A stretch of 64,000 nucleotides of DNA from Kitasatospora sp. GP82 (GTDB lineage: Bacteria; Actinomycetota; Actinomycetes; Streptomycetales; Streptomycetaceae): the NCBI RefSeq assembly GCF_029892105.1, contig NZ_JARZAJ010000009.1:173492-237491 (forward strand), in the 5' to 3' direction. The notes under the pieces are model-generated. The model ran no database searches. It was not told the origin of the DNA and saw only the letters and a list, made by a program, of their open reading frames with translations. Positions within the stretch are counted from its first letter, which is position 1. Each line of letters starts with the position of its first letter. This document shows positions 16,201 through 24,700 of this stretch, in pieces. Position numbers and translations under genes: made by a program.

Positions 16201-18116
16201 GCCGTGACGGCTGGACACGGAGCTACCGGTATGTGGAGCCGAGCCTCCTCGAACCGGAGCGGTTCGGCAACCGCCTGACCGGTACGACCACCGGTGACGA
16301 CAACGCGCTGCACCGGTTCGGATACGACGCGCACGGCAATATCACCTCGCTGCCCGAACTGCCGGTGATGCGCTGGGACCCGGAGGATCAGCTTGCCGGG
16401 ACGACGCGTCAGCGGATCGGCAGCGACGGAATCCCCGAAACCACGTACTACGTGTACGACGCCACCGGGCAGCGGGTGCGGAAGGTCACCGAGCGCGCCT
16501 GTGCCGCTGGTGGGCGGCCGACCAGGAGGTCCGAACGCATCTACCTCGGGGCGTTCGAGGTTCTCCGCGAGTACGGGCCGGACGGGCAGACGGCGCTGGA
16601 GCGCGAAACGCTGCACATCCTGGACGACAAGCAGCGCGTGGCCCTGGTGGAGACCCGTACCGGAGGCAGCGACGAGGGCCCCGAGAAGCTGATCCGCTAT
16701 CAGTTCGCCGACCACCTCGGCTCGTCGGTGCTGGAGCTCGACGGAACAGCACGGGTGATCACGTACGAGGAGTACTACCCGTACGGCACCACGGCCTACC
16801 GGGCGGTGCGCAGTAGGACACAGGTGCCCAAGCGCTATCGGTTCACCGGCAAGGAGCGTGACCCGGAGAACGGGCTCTACTACCACGGCGCGCGGTACTA
16901 CTCGCCGTGGCTGGGGCGGTGGACGAGTTGCGATCCGATCGGCGCCGCCGACGGCGCGAACCTGTATGTGTATGTGCGCGGCAACCCGGTGAACCGGTCC
17001 GACCCCACGGGGCTGATCAGTTGGGGCACGGTCGCCGTCATCGCCGCGGTGGTTGTGGTCAGTGTGGCGGTGACCGTGGCCACCGCGGGTGCGGCGGGAC
17101 CAGTGGTGGCCGGTGCGGCTGCCACCGTCTTCGGAAGCGGGACCGTCGCCGCAACGGTCGCCACGGGCGTCGTGGTGGGTGCTACGGCGGGCGCCGCGGG
17201 TGGTGCGGCAGGCGAGATCACCCGTCAGGTCGCCAGCGGCGAGGCGACGGAGCGCGGCAGCGTGGACTGGCGCGGAGTCGGTCGGGCATCGGTCTCCGGT
17301 GCCGCCGCCGGGGCGGTGACCGGTGGCCTCGGCTCGCTGTCGTCGGGGGGAGCCGCTGCGGCCGGAATCAGCGGTGCGGCAGCACGGAACACCGGTACAT
17401 ATGCCCGCTCCGTGGTGCGGGCGGCGACGCAGGGGGCGGCCGGCGGTGCCACGGGTGAGACGACCCGCCAGCTGGTAGCCGGTGAGAGCTTCGATGCCGG
17501 TCGTGTGCTCACCGCGGCGGGCCAGGGCGCCGTGGCGGGTGGAGGAGTGCGGGCGGCGAGTCCTGCCGTCAGACCGTTGATCAGTCCGCTGTCGCGGGTC
17601 CCGGGCGTCCGCGCGGCGGTCACCGCTCCGGCGCGGCTCGGGCTTTCGCTGGCGCGTACCGCCTACGGCCCTCAGGGCAACACCGCACGTGACGCCGCGG
17701 AGGCGTACTACCGGTCGCTCAACGACCCAGTGGTGCAGAGGGCGGCGGCGGGCACCCGGTTCGAGAACCAGGTCCGTCCTCATCTCGAACAGGTCGAGGG
17801 GCAGACCGATATCCGCGCCCAGGTCAGCATCCGCCCGAATATCGACGCCAACGGCACGCCCGCTCCGTACCGGGTGCGAGTCGACTTCCTCGGGCTGGAG
17901 GGCGGAGACCTCCGGATCAGTGACGCCAAGGCAAGCGCGACAGCACCGTTCACCGCCCGGCAGACCACCGGCTACCCGCTCATCGAGCAGTTCGGAGGGA
18001 CGGTGGTGGGCACGAAGGGAGGCGCGGCGTTTCCGGCCGGTACGCCGATCCCGCCCACCAGGATCGACGTCTACCGGCCCGGGCCGGGCACGTCGATCCT
18101 CAAGGGAGGCATCTGA
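10203..18116 (+). CDS. Tc toxin fused TcB-TcC protein: SpvB/TcdB shell, RHS cage and nuclease-like tip
   Basis: A 2,637-residue fusion of Tc subunits B and C. In order: an SpvB-type start (about 63-143, GVDEKFAANPVTGSGTLSVR and the SYDSGQGNGVFGLGWHLGLP motif); an FG-GAP/VCBS-like beta-propeller at about 470-740 with repeated DLDGDGRAD-type loops; TcdB middle domains; then RHS/YD repeats to the core motif ENGLYYHGARYYSPWLGRW near 2222-2241 and the self-cleavage region ending DPTGL at 2267-2271. The remaining 366 residues are the variable cargo: a Gly/Ala-rich hydrophobic segment and a PD-(D/E)XK-like domain (Glu2521, Asp2561, Asp2574-Ala-Lys2576). ATG 10203 has GGAGG ten bases upstream; ATGs at 10179 and 10194 lie before or against that site. 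It overlaps the next gene by one base. In known Tc toxins the B-C cocoon encloses the cleaved cargo and docks on TcA. Confidence 0.93.
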   Translation: MSFTQGVPSPGQFGAAPSWAASDGPVPDAASGTSDVTSGSGAAPSPGPAVPSASSFVPAAPVVSLPKGGGAIRGVDEKFAANPVTGSGTLSVRLAVSPGRGSVGPTLALSYDSGQGNGVFGLGWHLGLPAITRKTEKGLPSYRDAGVGSFDDRDEQEGDGHPLGEAEDTFILAGAEDLVPVLEEKDGHWRPVRHRRTVNGRAYTVQHYRPRIEAAFARIERWTDCRSGEPHWRSISRDNVTTVYGRTAESRIADPHDPLRVFSWLVCESFDDTGNAVVYEYKPEDGAGLDIARSHERNRTEADRAANRHLKRIRYGNRVPLLVEPDLSRAQWLFEVVFDYGEHDPDSPAPQEVRPWTCRLDPFSSYRAGFEVRTYRLCRRVLMFHHFPDEPGVGRDCLVRSTDLLYRGDPARGEAVVSVAESVTQRGYRRRPDGSYLVRSMPPLEFGYTEAVLDMRQHTLDPQSAANLPAGLDGSVYRWVDLDGEGLSGILTEQGGSWFYKPNRGDGRFGPLQPVAARPSQAALRGGRQELLDLNGNGRLDLVDLAGAAPGFTGRTESRAWQQFRPFRFRPDIAWDDPNLRFVDLDGDGRADVLITGEQAFTWHSSLGEDGFGPGRREFVPLDEERGPRLVFADRTQAIHLADVSGDGLADLVRIRNGEICYWPNLGYGRFGAKVAMDDAPWLDDPDQFDPQRLRVADIDGSGTADLIYLHRDGVLIHFNRSGNAWGPARRLGVAFPRADSAAQVSVSDLLGNGTACLVWSSPLPGAAAQPLRYLDLMGGTKPHLLTSACNNLGARTCVRYAPSTRFYSADQEAGRPWVTRLPFPVQVVERVETVDRIGRNRFTTRYAYHHGYFDAVEREFRGFGLVEQWDSEAITVLGTDLSRDAANWDEAAYVPPVLTRTWFHTGAVPMEGQVSRHLADEYHPDERAIGDSALPTAVRRPGGPELPWRLSADEARQAYRALKGLTLRQEIYALDGSEAERRPYSIAEHSYTVELLQPAVQQHPDPEGRRPAVYFTHPRETVTAHYERALYPVGEELLPDPRIGHEVVLEVDDFGDVLRSAEVGYGRRHRDPDPLLTPADHANQGRLHVVVTENRYTNAVEQADVHRTPRPAEARTFEVLGLAPSHRLFGFVELRSLLDAPADELPYEAWDTDPTGLERPARRMIEHRRTLFRRDDLAGPLPHGVLEPLALPYEDYRQAFTPGLLVELYGERVGTVQLAAAGYVEHDGGWWIPSGRVFYSPGADDAPVDELAFARDHFFLPYRFRDPFGATAEVAYDGYTLLVTGTRDPLGNLVTAGERGPDDQVLTNGNDYRVLQPRLATDANRNRVEVCFDALGRVAGTAVMGKREEQLGDSLSGFDPDPDPDAVARYMADPLADPYALLGKATTRTVYDADAFWRTRQDPDPRPCVSAGLARETHLHDLADGERTRIQHGFTYSDGFAREVQRKGRAEPGPLVEGGPDTDPRWVGTGWTVFNNKGRPIRTFEPFFTATHQFEFDRRAGVGSVRFYDPVGRVVATLRPDDTYEKVVVDPWRQAMWDVNDTVLSDPGEDPDIGGYVRHYLAHLSAEHGGWATWYAQRADGALGRAQQLAAERAAVHARTPARDWHDSLSRAFLTVAHNRIPPRRAQEPAVDEFHATRSLLDVEGNIREVQDPLGRTVMRYGYDTLGNRLTRVGMDTGESRFLTDVVGKPVLTWNGRGFRIRTEYDALHRPVKSYVQGGGLPTEVLRQRTRYGEDEPDAVLRNLRSRVHRQYDGSGVASHTGYDFKGNLLDAERQLAAEYREVVDWSGEVTLEADCFVSRTRYDALSRTISLTTPDGSTVRPRYNEAGLLEALDGELRDAPGATALVTDVDYNARGQRMLVEYGNGARTTYAYDPLTFRLTRLRSLRGGRTLQDLTHTYDPVGNISGLQDDAQQTVFFRNRVVDPGADYIYDALYRLLEATGREHLGQSGGPSRPPGATDGPPAHQPDDGGAVGRYVQRYAYDGAGNLLSMTHRSTAPGRDGWTRSYRYVEPSLLEPERFGNRLTGTTTGDDNALHRFGYDAHGNITSLPELPVMRWDPEDQLAGTTRQRIGSDGIPETTYYVYDATGQRVRKVTERACAAGGRPTRRSERIYLGAFEVLREYGPDGQTALERETLHILDDKQRVALVETRTGGSDEGPEKLIRYQFADHLGSSVLELDGTARVITYEEYYPYGTTAYRAVRSRTQVPKRYRFTGKERDPENGLYYHGARYYSPWLGRWTSCDPIGAADGANLYVYVRGNPVNRSDPTGLISWGTVAVIAAVVVVSVAVTVATAGAAGPVVAGAAATVFGSGTVAATVATGVVVGATAGAAGGAAGEITRQVASGEATERGSVDWRGVGRASVSGAAAGAVTGGLGSLSSGGAAAAGISGAAARNTGTYARSVVRAATQGAAGGATGETTRQLVAGESFDAGRVLTAAGQGAVAGGGVRAASPAVRPLISPLSRVPGVRAAVTAPARLGLSLARTAYGPQGNTARDAAEAYYRSLNDPVVQRAAAGTRFENQVRPHLEQVEGQTDIRAQVSIRPNIDANGTPAPYRVRVDFLGLEGGDLRISDAKASATAPFTARQTTGYPLIEQFGGTVVGTKGGAAFPAGTPIPPTRIDVYRPGPGTSILKGGI

Positions 18117-18790
18117 TGTCCGTCTCCGCGGTGACCCGGGATCTGGTGTCGGCGCTCGCACCCGTGCTGGAGGCCAGGGGATTCGTCTGGTCACCGCGCC
18201 GGAGTGCGTTCCGGCGACGGACCGATGGTGTCCAGCATCTTCTCCAGCTCGTGTTTGTCGACTACGCCCCGGTGGTCGAGGTCGGTATCGAACTGGCAGT
18301 GCGACACGATGCCGTCGAATCCGTCTTCCACCGGACCTCGGGGATCGACAAGAGATACCAGGCCGGCACATCGACGATCGGAGGGGACTTCGCCGAGGTC
18401 ACCGGCATCCCTTCGGCCAGGATCGAGATCGCCCCGCCGGGCGATGTCGGGGAAGCGGTGCGGCGCCTGATCTCCACCGTCGAACCGGCCGAGCGCTATT
18501 TCGCGCGGTTCAGCGATCTGGCAGAGGTGGACCGGGAGTTGAACAGTCACCCCGAATGTCGTACTCCCAACCGGCCCATGCCGTGGCTGCGCTGCTCGAC
18601 CGGGCTCATCGTGGCACGGCTCGTCGGACGGCCGGACTACGGCCTGCTGCTGGCCGCCTACCGCGAACAGATGGCGACCGTGAACGACAGCTTCTATCTC
18701 GCCCGATTCACCCGGCTCGCTCGCGATCTGGTGGACAACCCGCCGAAGGCTCTGCCCGGTGGGTCCGGCATCTCTGACGTCAAGGAGTGA
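18116..18790 (+). CDS. Putative immunity protein for the Tc toxin cargo (DUF4304-like start)
   Basis: A 224-residue soluble protein whose ATG shares its A with the TGA of the toxin gene, so translation should be coupled. The first 70 residues (ALAPVLEARGFVWSPRRSAF, then a basic turn and the hydrophobic strand HLLQLVFVDYAPVVEVGIEL) follow the pattern of DUF4304-like proteins, a small alpha/beta family found in some polymorphic-toxin loci. The rest is not recognisable to me. Position directly behind a polymorphic toxin C-terminus, size and lack of signal peptide are all typical of cognate immunity genes. That function is inferred from context; a chaperone or assembly role is the alternative. 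The stop overlaps the beginning of the TcA ribosome binding site. Confidence 0.55.
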   Translation: MSVSAVTRDLVSALAPVLEARGFVWSPRRSAFRRRTDGVQHLLQLVFVDYAPVVEVGIELAVRHDAVESVFHRTSGIDKRYQAGTSTIGGDFAEVTGIPSARIEIAPPGDVGEAVRRLISTVEPAERYFARFSDLAEVDRELNSHPECRTPNRPMPWLRCSTGLIVARLVGRPDYGLLLAAYREQMATVNDSFYLARFTRLARDLVDNPPKALPGGSGISDVKE

Positions 18791-18798
18791 GCAGGGAA

Positions 18799-21700
18799 AT
18801 GGACTACATCATCATCCGGCTCCATCCGACGGTGCCGACGACCGGTGATCTCTTCACGTCCGCGCTCACCGGGCTGGAGTTGACCGCCTACGACATGACG
18901 TTCGATCAGAGCAGCGCCGGAGTGCCGATCGGACATGCGAAGGACGTGGTGACGCCGGGCCTGGGGGTGGTGTTCACTCCGGCGACCACCACGGTCGACG
19001 GGGTCACCGTGCCCGAGACGGCGCCCGCCGTCGTCCAGCACTTCGTGGTGGATCCGTTGACCGACCTCCCGGTCCTGGATCCCTTGACGGGGAATCCGCT
19101 CCTGGAGGCCGCCGCCACGGTGGTGATGGCGGTGCAGCCGGCCACGCCGCATGCGGAGTACCCGACCCCGACGTCGTACGACGTCAGGCTGGCGCTCACA
19201 CGTGGCACGGAGATCGCCGACCCGACCGTCAACTACAACATCACCACCATCAGTGACTCCAACCTGCCCGTCCTGCAGGCCGAGTTCTTCACGCCCGATC
19301 CCAACGCCCTGCCGGTCGCCGGGTATGCGGCGATCCCGCCCGCGCCGCCCACCGGGGGAGGGCCGGTCCCCGACCGGGTCGAGCTGCCCGCGGACGGCTC
19401 GGCGCCCAACTTCGACCAGCTCGTCAACGCGGTCAACCACGTCCTCGACAAGGACCCGGGCACCGGCGGGCACCTGCACCAGCGGCCGCAGCTGACGGTG
19501 GGTCAGTGCCGGCAGATCGCCGCCGAGCTGGTGTGGGACCGCGTCCGCTACCCACCGCCCGCTGAGCCTGCCGAGCTGGGCGCGATCTACACCCACGCTC
19601 CGGGCGACACCTCGGACGCGGCGCAGAACGCCGAGAACGAGCGGCAGAAGTTCGAGGCGCAGCAGACCGGCTACCACGCCACGCACGACGCCGAGGCGGC
19701 CCGGCTGGCGGGCTTCGTCTTCTCCGCCTCGGCCGCCATGGTCTGCGAGCGGATCACAGCAGGACCTGACGCCGTCACCGGCACCCCACCGGACCCGCCC
19801 ACCGCGGACAGCGCGGCCCTGGCCTTCCCCGTGATCACCGGGCCGGCCGCGCATCCGGTCTTCCTGGACACCGCCGTGCTGCTGACCGCGCCGACGGGCG
19901 CCACCGGGCTGGCACCGGCCTTCGCCGTCCCCGCAGCCTACTTCTACGCGCTCGGGGCGGTCCTCCCGCCGCAGCTGGATGCGGCTCAGCGGTACGACGC
20001 GGCCCGGTTCGCCGCCGAGTCGACCGTTCTGCAGACCCTTCGGGCGGCGGTCGAGGCCGGGAGCGTGGGCGCCGTCGAGAGCTGCGCCACCGCGCCGGGG
20101 CTCGGGGCGATCGAGCCGGTGCGCGCGGCCCGTCGGCTTCGGGCGCTCGGCGGTGCGGCGGGGGCACTGCCCAGCGTCAGTCTGGACGCGCCGATCACGA
20201 CCCTGGTGACCGACTGGCTGGCCCACCCGGGAGACAGCGCCGGCATCGACCAGGGCTTCTGGGTCCACGAGGTGGCCGCCCAGCCCGCCGCCTACCTGGA
20301 GTTGGTGCTGCGGATCGTCACCGGCAACCTCCAGCCGCTGATCGCCGCGATCAAGGCACCGGCGTTCGGGGTAGCCAGTGTGGCGGACCTCGTTCTGAAG
20401 ACCGATCAGCAGTGGCGGCAGCTCTTTCTCGGCCCGCCGGTGCACCTCGATCTGCTGCCTGCCTTCGCCGCGCCCGGCACACCGGCCCAACGGGTCGAGG
20501 CGTTCCTGCGCCACCTGCGCCGGTTCTTCACCGTGCCGATCGAGGCGGGGCCTCCCGGGCAGCAGGTCACCACCGTCATCCCGGCGCTGGGGAGATCGGT
20601 CGACGACGTGTTCGACCGGTTCGTGACGGCCTATCAGGGCCAGAACGTCGGCGCCTTCACGCTGGGTACCGACCCGGACCCGAACGCACTGACGCAAGCC
20701 GTCCAGGAGACCTTCCCCGGCGATCCGGACGCACAGGCCTGGCTGAGGCAGGCGCTCCACGCGCTGGACGAGCTGTACCGGCTGACCTCGCCGGCAGCCG
20801 TCCCGGCGGAGCTGCGCTTCTCGCTGCTGGAGGCCCTGTACGCGCGAGGCTTCACCAGCCGGGCCGCCGTGCACGCGCTCACCGCACAGGAGTTCCAGGC
20901 GGCGCTGAGCGGTACGGTCGCCCACCCGTACGCCGCCGCGATCCAGCAGGAGGCCGGCGGTCCCGGACCGGACCCGGGCCAGGACCCCGGCACCTTCCTC
21001 CCGGTCAACCCGGACGGATCGCTGACGGACTGTGTGCCGCCCCCGCATCTGTCGCCGTTCGGCCCGGTGGCATATCTGAGTGAGCTGCTGGCCGCCTCCG
21101 CCACGTCCACCTGCGACCACCCCCGGGGCGTCGGGGAGTCGCGGCGCCTGGCGCAGGCGCTGGCCGACCGCCGGGGCCCGATCGCCGGCCTGCACGCCAC
21201 CCGGGCCAACCTTCAGACGCCGCTGCCGGTGATCGACCTGGTCAACGAGAGCCTGGAGGCACTGGCCGCCGGGGTGGCACCGGGCGGCTCGGGCTCGATC
21301 GCCGGAGCGGTCTTCGACACGGCCCAGGCCGAGTTGGCCGGGCACCGGCTGCGGCAGTACGACCCGGCCACGGACCCCGCAGGAACCGACGGCACCACCC
21401 CGGACGGCGTCAACGCGCAGAGTCACCCGGCAGCCGGCTTCGCGCACGACCCCGCCACGCTCTTCGCCGCGCTCCCCGAGCACTCCTCCCCCGCCACGGT
21501 CGACGTGCCGACCGCCTCGACGGAGGCGTACGCCGCGCTGCGCTCCGACCTCTCCGCCCCCGTCCTGCCGTACGACCAGCCGCTCGACGTCTGCCGCTCC
21601 TACCTGTGCCGTCTCGGGACGAGCCGGTACGCGGCGATGCGCCGATTCCGGCGGGACATCACGGAGTTCGTCCTCGACAGCGACCCCGCGCACGAACCGG

Positions 21701-24700
21701 CCGGCTTCCAGCGTCATCGGTGGCGTTACCCGGTCCGCTTCGAACTCGCCCTGGAGTACCTCGGGATCTCCGAGCCGGAGTACCAGCGGCTGTACGCGAC
21801 CGGCCAGGCCGACGACGCGTTGCTGCGCGAGCTGTACGGCGTCGCCCCCGACGACGGGCAGCAGTGGGCCGACACCGTCCTCGCCGTGCCGGAGTTCCTG
21901 CGGCGGACGGGCCTGACCTACTGCGAGCTGCTCGACCTGCACAAGTGCGGCGTGGTCGGCTTCGACGCGGACGGCCCCGGCGCCCGTACGGACGGGGAGG
22001 CCGGTTCGGGGTTCCCCGACTGCGAGCCCTGCTGCCCGGACGATCTCAGGATCCGGTTCACCGAACCGGCCGACCGGCAGGACCCGAGCAGCGCGCTTCA
22101 CCGGCTCGCGGTCTTCATCAGGCTCTGGCGACGACTCGGCGAACGGCCCGAGCTCTCGCTCTCGTTCGCGCTGCTCCGGGCCCTGGGCGAGGTGCTGCAC
22201 CTGTTCGACTCCGCCGGCGCGGTCAACCCGGACTTCCCGCGCCAGCTGGCAGCCCTGCTGATCCTCTGCGCCGACCTGCGGCTTTCGCTGCCCGAACCGT
22301 CCGATGGCCCCGGGCAGCCGGACGGCGGAGTACCGCTGCTCGCGCTCTGGGGCTCCCAGCAGCCGGGCCCCGGCCGGCAGCGCGCGGTGGAGCTGCTGCT
22401 CGACGGGGTCGAGGACCACGCCGAGGCCCGATACGCCTGCCGCCGCCGCGGCCCCGAGTTCGCGAAGGTGGTCGCGGACAACCTGGCCCCGCTCTCCCGG
22501 TTGGCCGGCTTCGCTCCTGACAGCGAGTCGGACACCTGGTACGCGCTACCGACCCACACCCTCCGCTTCGCCGAGGTCCTGGGCAAGATCTACGCCTCCG
22601 ACTTCACCGTCGGCGAGCTGTTGTTCCTCTACACCGTCGACGACCACCTCGACGGCTCGGACCCCTTCCCGCTGCCGGACCGCAACGAGTCCTGCGACGA
22701 CCCGCTGCTGCTGCCCGAGTCCGGGCCGGCCGAGGACGACGGCCGGTCCTCGCTGTGGTCGCTGCGCCGCAGCGTCCTCGCGGTGGAGGTCGACGAGGAG
22801 GAGGCCCGCCGGTGGAGCTGGGCGCGGATCACCACGGCGCTGCGCGAGGAGTTCGGCTACCCGGCCCCACCGCCCGGCGGTGCCGATCCGTTGGCCGAGC
22901 TCGGCGAGCACTTCTTCCCCCGGACGCTGGAACGCGCCGGCCATCCGGTGGACCGGCTCCGGCGCCAGTACCGCACTCCGCTCGCCGGTGACGACACCTC
23001 GCCGGACATGTGGCTGGGCCCGCCCGAGGGCCCGTTCGGCTACGACCGGCACACCGGGGAGCTGTGGACCGGACTGCCGCTGAAGGACGAGCAGGTGATC
23101 GCCTCCCTGAGCGAACTGCGCCCGCTCAGGGAGGCCGAGCAGATCGCCGTCCGTGACCTGTACTTCGCGCCCCGAGCCGCGCTGGCCCCCTTCGCCGCCC
23201 TGTTCGACAACGCAGAGAGCGCCATCGAACGGCTGGTGAGCGAGCCCGACGAACAGGAGCGGTTCGCCTTCTTCCAGCGGCAGTTCGCGCTCTTCCACCA
23301 CCGCTGTCGCGCAATCGCCGACCATCTCGCCGCACATGTGGCCGATGTGACCGGCGGTCAGCCCTCGGAAGCAGGCCGGGCGGCCGCCAGGCAGGTGCTG
23401 CGCAGGTTGCTCGGCGACGAGAACGGCGGTCTGACACCCTGGGAGGACGACTCCGGCGAGCCGCCCGTGCCCACCTGGCAGCCGCAGCCCAGTGGCGGTG
23501 CGTTCGCCGCGCTGCTCGGCATCGCCGGCACCGGACTGCTCGGCGAGTACCGCGGCCTCGGCCAGGGGGCCTCGCCCGGCCCCCTCTGGCGCGAGACCAG
23601 AGGGCCGCTCACCGCCTTCGGGGCCGTGCGCGACGCCCACAACGCGCCGGTGCCGACCATCCTGCCCGCGCTGGACCACGCCCTCACCGTGGAGCAGCGC
23701 AGGCAGGTCTATGTGCACAACGGCTTCGCCCGAAGCGACGCCGACGGCACGCCGCTGGGCGGCGCCCAGCCGTTCGCGGTGACCTGGACGGGCGAGCTGC
23801 TGGTCGAACACGGCGGAAGCTACCGCTTCCACGCCGGTGCCCCGACCGAGGGCGACCACGAGCCCGACCCCGCGGCGCCCGGCCGCCGCTGGCGGCTGAC
23901 GCTCCAGCGCGGCCAGCGGCGCTGGGTGCTCCTCAACCACGGGATGCCCGGGGAGGACGCGCCCGCCGCCGCCTCCCGGCCGCTCGCGCTGCGCCGGGGG
24001 ACGTACCGGATCACGGTCGAATTCGAGCAGTGCCAACCGGAGTTCGCGCGGCCCGAGGACGTCTGCCCGACCCGCACCGGCTTCCAGCTCAAGTACACCG
24101 GACCGGACACCGGCGGGGTGCTCGGCGAGATCCCGCACGACAGGCTCTTCCTGCGGGAGAAGGACGGCACGCTCGGCGAGGGCATCGTCCGGCACGGTGA
24201 AGGCGGTGAAGGCGGCGCAGGCGGTGAGGAGCAAGGGCCGACCGCCCGGATCGGCGCCCACGAGACCGCCGCCGTATACCTGGAGACCCGCTACACCAGC
24301 ACCCTCCGGGACATCCGCCGGACCTACCAGCGGGCGTTCAAGGCGCTGCTGCTCGCCGAGCGGTTCGCGCTCTCGGCGCACCCCGTGCACCCGTACCGGC
24401 AGTCCGAGCTCGGCTACCTGCTCGACCATCCCGAGACCTTCGAGGGGACGTCCTACCCGAGGACCGGGACGACGGCCTTCGCCACCCACCACGCCTGGCT
24501 CGACCTCGACCTGCTGCCGGTGGGCGACCCCTACCCGCCGCAGCCGGCGTCCGATCAGCGGGCACGGCCCAGTGCTCGGCGGCAGGCCGCGCTGTTCGAC
24601 GGCTGGGAGAGGCTCTTCGACTACGCACGCCTGCGCGCCCAGACCGGGCGCGCACGGGAGCACCCGGCCTGGCTGCTCTTCGCCGAGGTCTGCGAACGGC

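Noticed and set aside
15927..18371. An 814-codon minus-strand frame over the RHS tip and immunity gene
   Set aside because: It spans two real genes on the plus strand, is Arg/Gly/Pro-rich and matches nothing.
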